Notes under the pieces: model-generated
What the model saw: the letters and a program-made list of their open reading frames with translations, nothing else
The model's database searches: none
What the model was told of the DNA's origin: nothing
Program-made: the position numbers and the translations under genes
From: Humulus lupulus
Taxonomy: Eukaryota; Streptophyta; Magnoliopsida; Rosales; Cannabaceae
NCBI RefSeq assembly: GCF_963169125.1
Contig: NC_084799.1
Coordinates: 66,200,643 to 66,264,642, forward strand
DNA length: 64,000 bases
Direction of reading: 5' to 3'
Part shown: piece by piece, positions 57,511-64,000 of the stretch
Numbering within the stretch: the stretch's first letter is position 1
How the letters are laid out: the number at the start of each line of letters is the position of its first letter

Positions 57511-58613
57511 GACTGTTCACTTTTTTTTTTTTTTAAAAAAAAATGTGAAAATTGATTATCTATAATCAAAGCCAAAAATATGAGATTTATTTTTGCATTT
57601 AAAACTATTTCTTAAAATATGATATTTTTGTTAGTTGAGATTTAAATAATTAGATATTTTCTACAATGATTCAAATTCAAATTTAAAAATAGACTAACAA
57701 CTTAATTTTAAATATTTTAAAATATTAGAATTAAGATATCAGATATTTAAGATATTTTCTTTTAAATACTTGTTTTTTTATTAAATCTTTATTTGAAAAT
57801 ATAATTATCTATTTATTCTATAGTTTTTAATATTTCAATTATTTGAAATTTGTTAGTTAGATATTTTTATGGATATTTGAATTTATTTAAGTGTTTTGAG
57901 ATATTTTAGGGTTGTTATAACTATTAATATTTAAAATTTTTTTTTTAAATATTAGCTTATTGTTGTAACAATACAAGATATTTTTTGAAAAACAGTTAAG
58001 ATATTTTTTCAACCAATTAATAAAATATTTTTTTTATAAATAAGATTTAAATTAACTTTGTTAATTGTTGATAAATCCTATTTAAATTAAATTGATATTT
58101 TTTTTTCAAATTAGCCTAAATCAAGTTGATTATTGATAAATGAAATTTAAATTAACTTTTGTTAATTGTTGATAAATTTCATTTAAATTGACTTATTTTT
58201 GTAAAAATTTAATTAATTTGAATTTTTTGATAAATTCTAGATAATTAATTGTGATATTTTTGCAAATGAAATAAATTGTGGTATTTTTGCATAAATTCAT
58301 AGACTTGCTCATATAGTAACATAATTAGGCCCATCCAATTATAACATGTATGTATGCACTATATGTGGTATTTTTGCAATTGGGCTTAGATGCATATAGT
58401 GACCCATATGTTTGTTAGATATATGGATTTTGCCAATTCAAATATTCATGAAATGATATGTTTTATTTTGGCCCATTAGAAAATGTAAAGTTTAAATTCC
58501 TATCTTGTGGGTGATTCCACTTGTGAAGGCTCATTTGCTTTGCATGACTATAGTGGGCCTAATCAATTAATAACAATTAATAAAACGAATGTTTAAATTC
58601 CTGTCTTTTGGAC

Positions 58614-58681
58614 CTTGTATGGAAGTATGGGAGCCTTTGTAGTGGGAATGACATACTGGACTCAGCCCTCTTCCATACAAG
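58614..58681 (+). promoter_or_regulatory. Leader stem-loop
   Basis: CTTGTATGGAAG (58614-58625) pairs perfectly with CTTCCATACAAG (58670-58681) around a 44-base loop that can pair further (GGG with CCC). It lies about 0.8 kb before gag in the element RNA. A packaging, dimerisation or translation role is possible but unproven. Confidence 0.6.
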
Positions 58682-59509
58682 CCCAATTGTTAAGGCTAAT
58701 TTACTTGAGTTGGACTTGATTGTATAGGTTCATTATATTAGTTAAACCAAAATATTGATTAGCAAAAAATTAATTCTAAATTAATTGAATTTGTTTCAAT
58801 GTGACACTTTAGAATTAATAGGAAATTATAGGACTTTTGTTTTAAAAATTTATTCTTTTCAATTTTTTGGAGAACCATAGTCATTAATTTTCTAAAAAAT
58901 AAATAATAAAAATACTATTTTTAATTTTATAATGAGCTTATTTTAAGAATTATATTCGATGTCCATCGTTGGTTTAACAAGGTCAATAGCTTAATGGGGC
59001 CTCGAGATGCTTTGATTCGTCCCCCTATGAAAGGTATTCATTAGTTATTTTGACAATGTTAGATTTCAAAAAATAGATAATTATAGGTCAAATTCTACTA
59101 GACTCACCCCTACGGTGACTACTATGACTAAATCTATGATTATTGAAACCGTGGGTCTAGCTCATAAAATAAGAGATTTTGTTTTCTTATTTTGATCGAA
59201 TAGTAGGTTGTTAATAATGGTGTCCATTATTAAATAAGTATACAACTTTATTTAACTAGTGGTATTTTTTACTCTCGCCAACCGAGATAATGATATCATA
59301 GATTAGTTAAAAACCTAAAGAAATAGAGATACTATTATTTTAGTATTTTTTCTCATATCTTACATATTTTGATATATGTTGTGCTATTTCTTTAAATTTG
59401 TGTGAATAGGAGTTTTATTGAGGAAATGTGATTGATTTATATTTTATTGATAATTTGTAGTTTTAAGTTAAGTAGTGTCTGTGTCTACTCCCATCCTTTC
59501 TCAACTTTG

Positions 59510-60055
59510 ATGGAAAAACTCACTGGAGAAAACTTCCTTAATTAGAAGCAGAATATCAACATAGAGTTGATTGGTGACAACTCTGAATTCGTCATGATTG
59601 AGGAATCCCCAGAACGAGCACCGTCTCCGCACGTTCGTGATGGCACCATAAATGCTCGGATAGCACCATCTCCGCACGTTTGTGATGGCACCGTAAAGGT
59701 TCGAATGGCATTGTGTCTGCACGTTCGTGATCAACTCAACTATGGTCTGACGCAGCTCATGAACGAGCATCAGACTTTCGAGTCTATCATGGGTGGACCT
59801 AATAAGGGAGGAGAAAATAAGACTACTGTTGTTGTTGCTGATCCAGCTAAGGCTGAAGCTAACCAAGCTTCATCTTTGAAAGCTGGAAACAAGAAGGAAG
59901 GTGGAAAAAACAACAACCCCAAGCCTGCAAAGACGAGTGCACAAACAAATGCACAGACACCTAAGGGGAAGAACAAGAAAAATAAGAAAGGTAAAGGTAA
60001 GTGTTTTCACTGCAAGAGAAAGGGCATTGGAAACGAGATTGCCTCAAGTTTCTAG
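59510..60055 (+). pseudogene. Copia gag, internally deleted
   Basis: Starts MEKLTGENFLN at 59510, then an in-frame TAG where copia gags usually have Trp, then NINIELIGDNSEFVM. The bulk of the capsid domain is missing: after EESPER come three tandem copies of a 45-bp unit (59618-59662, 59663-59707, 59708-59731; APSPHVRDG type), then LNYGLTQLMNEHQTFESIM and a Lys/Asn-rich tail. The zinc knuckle starts CFHCKRK but a one-base loss in the G-run at 60022-60024 shifts the frame, so the His and last Cys are only read in the pol frame. Confidence 0.8.
59618..59731 (+). repeat. 45-bp in-frame triplication in gag
   Basis: Two full and one partial 45-bp unit, GCACCRTCTCCGCACGTT-type, coding 15 residues each. 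It occupies the point where the capsid domain has been lost. Confidence 0.85.
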
Positions 60056-60057
60056 CA

Positions 60058-63000
60058 GCGAAAAACAAAGATAATGATTATAGTTCATTTACCTTAGAAA
60101 CATGTGTTTTAGAGAATGATAAATCCATTTGGATTATTGATTCTGGATCTACCAACCATGTTTGCAACTCTTTACAGCTTCTTGAATCATGGAAGGAAGT
60201 GGACAAAGGCGGCTTAAAGCTTAGAGTTGGGAACAGAGCGTTTGTTGCGGTCCAAGCTAGAGGAATAGCTCGTCTGAAGTTCGGAAATAAATACTTAATT
60301 TTAAATGATGTATTTTTTATTCTGGATTTTAGTAGAAATTTAATTTCAGTTTCCATGTTGCAATTAGAACAATTTGTTATGACTTTCACAAGTTTTAATA
60401 TATCTATTTCCTTCAATGGATCACAATTGTCTATTGCATGTTTGGAAAATTGGCTTTATATTTTGCGACCTAACGAACCCCTCGCTCTTAACAATGATTT
60501 ATTCAAAGTAGCTAAACCTAGGACCAATAAAAGTCAAAAGACCGATAACAATAATATGACGTATTTATGGTACTTCAAACTAGGTCACATTGGCTATGAT
60601 AGGATTCAAAGACTTACAAAGGACGGACCTTTGAGGGAACTCACCTTACGTGAATTACTTGTTTGTGAATCTTGTCTAGAAGGTAAACTGACCAAGCGTC
60701 CATTCTCTGCAAAGGGTGATAGGACCAAAGAACCACTTGGATTGGTGCATTCAAATGTTTGTGGACCTTTGAATGTACAAGCCAGGGGTGGTATTGAGTA
60801 TTTTGTCACTTTCATTGACGATTACTCTAGATACTCATGTCTTTACCTAATGCATAGGAAATCAGAAACATTTTCAAAGTTTCAGGAATTTCAATTAGGT
60901 AAAACGTTAAAGATCTTGTGATCTTATAGGGGTGGAGAATATTTTGATATGCAGTTCCAAGATCATTTAACTGAACGTGGGATTTTATCACAACTTACTA
61001 CCCCAGGTACTCCGCAACAAAATGGTGTAGCGGAACGCAGGAACATAACTTTATTGGAAATGGTTAGATGCATGCTTAGTTACTCAACTCTACCAACCTC
61101 GTTCTGGGGACATGCAATTGAAAACACGAACGGCATTCTCAATGTCGTGCCGTCTAAATCAATCCCCAAAACACCTTTAGAACACTGGAATTGGCATGAA
61201 CCTAGTTTACGCCATTATAGAATCTAGGGGTGTCCCGCCCATGTCCCGTGGAAAAAGGAAGGAAAGCTAGAACCGTGAACTGAAGTTTGCATGTTTGTTG
61301 GCTATCCAAAAGGTACTCGGGTTGGACTTTTCTATAGTCATTCAGAAAAGAAAGTGTTTACTTCTACAAATGCTACTTTTCTGGAAAATGATTATGTCCA
61401 AAACTTCAAACCATGCAGCAAAGTAGTTTTAGAGGAGATGGTTAAAGAATTGACTCCAACATATGTTTCATCGTCATCAACACGAGTTGATGATGAAATT
61501 CCCACTCTTCATGTCCAACTGATGCAAGCTGATTTAAATGAAGAAAGTACCATTGTTCCTGAGCAAACAGTCACGGAGCCTCGTCGTAGTAGGAGGGTTT
61601 CTAGGAACCCAGTTCGCTATGGTATGGATGGTGAAACCAATATGGTTGTTGGTGACACTAGCGATGATGATCTGTTGTCTTTCAAATAGGCAATGGCTAG
61701 CCCTAAAAAGGAACTATGGCTCGAAGCCATGAAACAAGAAATGGAGTCAATGTACTTAAATTTCGTCTGGGATCTTGAGGAAGCACCTAGTGACTTTAGG
61801 GTCATCGGGTGCAAGTGGATCTACAAGAAGAAACGAGGTGTTGATGGAAATATCAAGACTTATAAAGCTTGATTAGTGGCAAAGGGTTATACCCAAAGAA
61901 AAGGCATGGACTATGAAGAAACTTTTAGTCTGGTAGCCATGCTCAAGTCCATTCGCATCCTTCTATCCATAGCAGCCGCTCTCGACTATAAGATCTGAAA
62001 AATGGACGTCAAGACAACTTTTCTTAATGGAAAGCTTGACGAAGTCATTTATGTGGATCAACCAGAAGGATTTAAAGTAGCTAGACAAGAAAGAAAAGTT
62101 TGCAAGTTGAATAGGTCCAACTATGGACTTAAGCAAGCTTCTCGTTCCTAGAATCTTAGGTTTGATGACATAATCAAAACCTATGGTTTTGAACAAAATA
62201 TTGATGAGCCTTGTGTTTACCAACTGAAGGCAAATCAAATAGTGGTATTCCTAGTTCTTTATGTAGAAGATATCTTACTCATTGAAAACAATGTTAAGAA
62301 ATTATCAGATGTGAAGAATTGGCTGAGCACTCAATTCCAGATGAAAGATTTGGGTGAAGTAAGTTATGTTCTAGGTATCCAGATCATTAGGGATAGAAAG
62401 AACAGACTCTTAGCTCTATCTCAAGCAGCTTACATAGATAAAGTGCTTGAATGATTCTCAATGACAAATTCCAAGAAATGACATTTACCGTCCTGCCATG
62501 GAATTCATCTTTCAAATAAGCAGTCCCCCCAGACTCCTGAAGAAAAATATGCAATGAGAAAAGTTCCTTACGCATCTGTAGTTGGAATTCTAATGTATGT
62601 CATGTTGTGTACTAGACCAGAATTTTGCTATGCAGTGGGAGTAGTGAGCAGGTATCAGCAAACCCATAAACCGGAACATTGGATAGCAGTTAAGCATATC
62701 ATAAAGTATTTAAGGTAGACTAGGGATTATATGTTAGTCTACAAGGGTGGTGTTCTAAACCCTGTAGGCTACACCGATTCAGATTTTTAGACTGATGTCG
62801 ATGACAGGAAGTCTACTTCTGGAATGGTGTTTACTCTTGGGGGTGGATCTATAATATGGAGAAGTGTAAGACAATATGCAATCTCAGATTCCACCATGGA
62901 GGCTGAGTACATAGCCACGTCAGAAGCAACTAAGGAAATAGTCTGGCTAAAGAAGTTCTATTCAGATCTTGGTGTTATTCCATAAATGGATAAACTGCTT

Positions 63001-63240
63001 GTGTTGTTTTGTGACAATACAGGAGCGATAGATAACTTGAAAAAACCTCGTAGTCACAAGAGGAGCAAGCATATAGAAATGAAGTATCACATTATTCGAG
63101 AATATGTGGCCAGGGGAGATGTGAATGTTATGAAGATTGCATCTGAAGACAATCTTGCAGATCTGTTTACAAATACACTACCAGAAGCTACATTTGATAA
63201 GCATATCAAAGAAATGAGATTAGTAGAATTAAGGCATTAG
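60058..63240 (+). pseudogene. Copia pol, one frame with 12 stops
   Basis: Protease-like motif WIIDSGSTNHVC (60130-60165; D-S-G intact), GAG-pre-integrase (CESCLEGKLTKRPF), integrase (FIDDYSRYSCL with the first Asp; the second Asp in the S-D-R-G-G-E-Y motif is Tyr at 60925-60927; NGVAERRN with Glu), RT (GCKWIYKKKRG; active site YVED at 62260-62271 instead of YVDD) and RNase H (STMEAEYIA, LFCDNTGAI, HKRSKHIEMKYH, DLFTNTLPEA). Stops start at 60919, 61225, 61276, 61687, 61870, 61996, 62149, 62452, 62479, 62716, 62788 and 62983, all in the same frame as the natural end at 63238; no frameshift is needed. Same family as 21757-23929. Confidence 0.9.
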
Positions 63241-63249
63241 TTTCAATTA

Positions 63250-63264
63250 GTGCAAGTGGGAATT
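63250..63264 (+). other. Copia polypurine tract
   Basis: GTGCAAGTGGGAATT directly before the 3' LTR. Confidence 0.75.
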
Positions 63265-64000
63265 TGTTGGGGTTTTATGCTCTAATTAAAACTCAATTTC
63301 TTTGTAATCTTATTTATTATCAATAAAAGAATAGAAATTATTTTTTGACTTGGTCAATCACTTTGCTCACATGTTTTATTTTCATGATTATTTGTTTAAT
63401 ATAAACTTCTATTAAATCCCGAGCATGTAGCTAATCGTATTTATAGTGACGTAATCACAGTGGAATATAAATATAATTATATGTTCAAAATAAGTTAGTC
63501 CTAAGATTAGTCAGTGCACAGGATTTACATTGACTTGCCAATCTACGATATGATCTACTTACAATTGCAATGTTATGTTTTTACCAAAACATTAGCAAAG
63601 TAGATAAGATTAGATGTATTTATTACATCGGACAGGACCGATATTGACAGTAGATAGGATAAGTAAACATACCGTTATTATCTATTCTAGTCATATCATA
63701 TAGTTGATCATAGGTCAATTCAATCTCAATTCTGAGTGGTTGGTATTCTAATTGATTGTATTATTTGAGTTATTTGACTTGTTCGTTACCAGCTTATCCT
63801 ACGGACTAACCCATACTTACATCTTGGGAACTCGGTAGTATAATTGAGTGGGAGTATTAATCATAGATATGAACATCTACAGCTTCTGATGAAGAAGTGA
63901 AATGATGGTTTCCTTTTAGTTTGGTTCAAGGTGCTAAATGATAGAGATCTCATTTCAGTAATTAATATTAGTTTACTGAAATATCATTTAGGAAGAACTA
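63265..64000 (+). mobile_element. 3' LTR of the copia, partial
   Basis: Starts TGTTGGGGTTTTATGCTC and matches the 5' LTR up to the window edge. It is uninterrupted where the 5' LTR has the solo LTR (site TTTAT near 63614-63618), which serves as the empty-site control. Confidence 0.9.

Larger units (their letters stand above)
51376..64000 (+). mobile_element. Ty1-copia element (runs off the window)
   Basis: Order: 5' LTR (51376-57089, with two insertions inside), PBS (57092-57106), about 2.4-kb non-coding leader, gag (59510-60055), pol (60058-63240), polypurine tract (63250-63264) and 3' LTR from 63265 to the window end. GAAAG (51371-51375) is the expected left duplication; the right one is outside. 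LTR copies differ at about 15 of about 740 comparable sites by eye, about 2%. Confidence 0.9.

Noticed and set aside
57296..57575. Overlapping 74-90 codon frames on both strands
   Set aside because: They are caused by the GC-rich alternating tract in the copia leader; peptides are Arg/Ala/Cys-rich repeats with no family.

Overview
This window is plant nuclear DNA, almost entirely transposable elements with no intact host gene. Evidence: Ty1-copia and Ty3-gypsy pol fragments, tRNA-iMet-type primer-binding sites, a chromodomain integrase, an L1-type LINE, hAT-like ends, a plastid ycf2 fragment, TATAAATA boxes in LTRs, and very AT-rich spacers. A eudicot is likely. A Cannabaceae-like origin is only an impression from the LTR ends (TGTAACGCCC type) and is not established. 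No database search was possible; family names come from motif recognition.

Layout. (1) 1-4 kb: a hAT-like remnant, then a minisatellite built on a 12-bp palindrome, split by a solo LTR (TSD CTGGT). (2) 4.0-11.1 kb: the 3' half of a Tat-lineage Ty3-gypsy element: integrase, two 3'UTR tandem arrays, a multi-exon antisense ORF with its own TATA box, polypurine tract and 3' LTR. (3) 11.1-16.3 kb: RNase H and copia scraps and a long fold-back element split by an LTR that itself holds a plastid ycf2 fragment. (4) 16.2-41.1 kb: one minus-strand LINE cut into four pieces by three insertions. The largest is a hAT-like element that contains a 19.3-kb Tekay/Del chromovirus (TSD CCGAC), which was in turn hit by a reversed copia fragment, two nested solo LTRs, and a second copia with another solo LTR inside it. 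(5) 41-51 kb: AT-rich DNA with a short solo LTR, palindromic and other minisatellites, MITE-like DNA, one doubtful ORF and a Tekay-type LTR fragment. (6) 51.4-64 kb: a plus-strand copia element running off the window; its 5' LTR carries a reversed solo LTR and a truncated Tat-like element.

Most insertion boundaries were set by finding TG...CA ends together with flanking target-site duplications, which gives a relative order of events. Coding parts are decayed: integrase and RT catalytic residues are replaced in the copia element, the protease active-site triad and the integrase Glu are changed in the Tekay, and premature stops are frequent. Points most worth a second look are the spliced antisense ORF of the Tat element, the copia pol frame with 12 stops but no frameshift between LTRs that differ by only about 2%, the LINE threaded through 25 kb, and several unrelated minisatellites that each have a short palindrome as their core.
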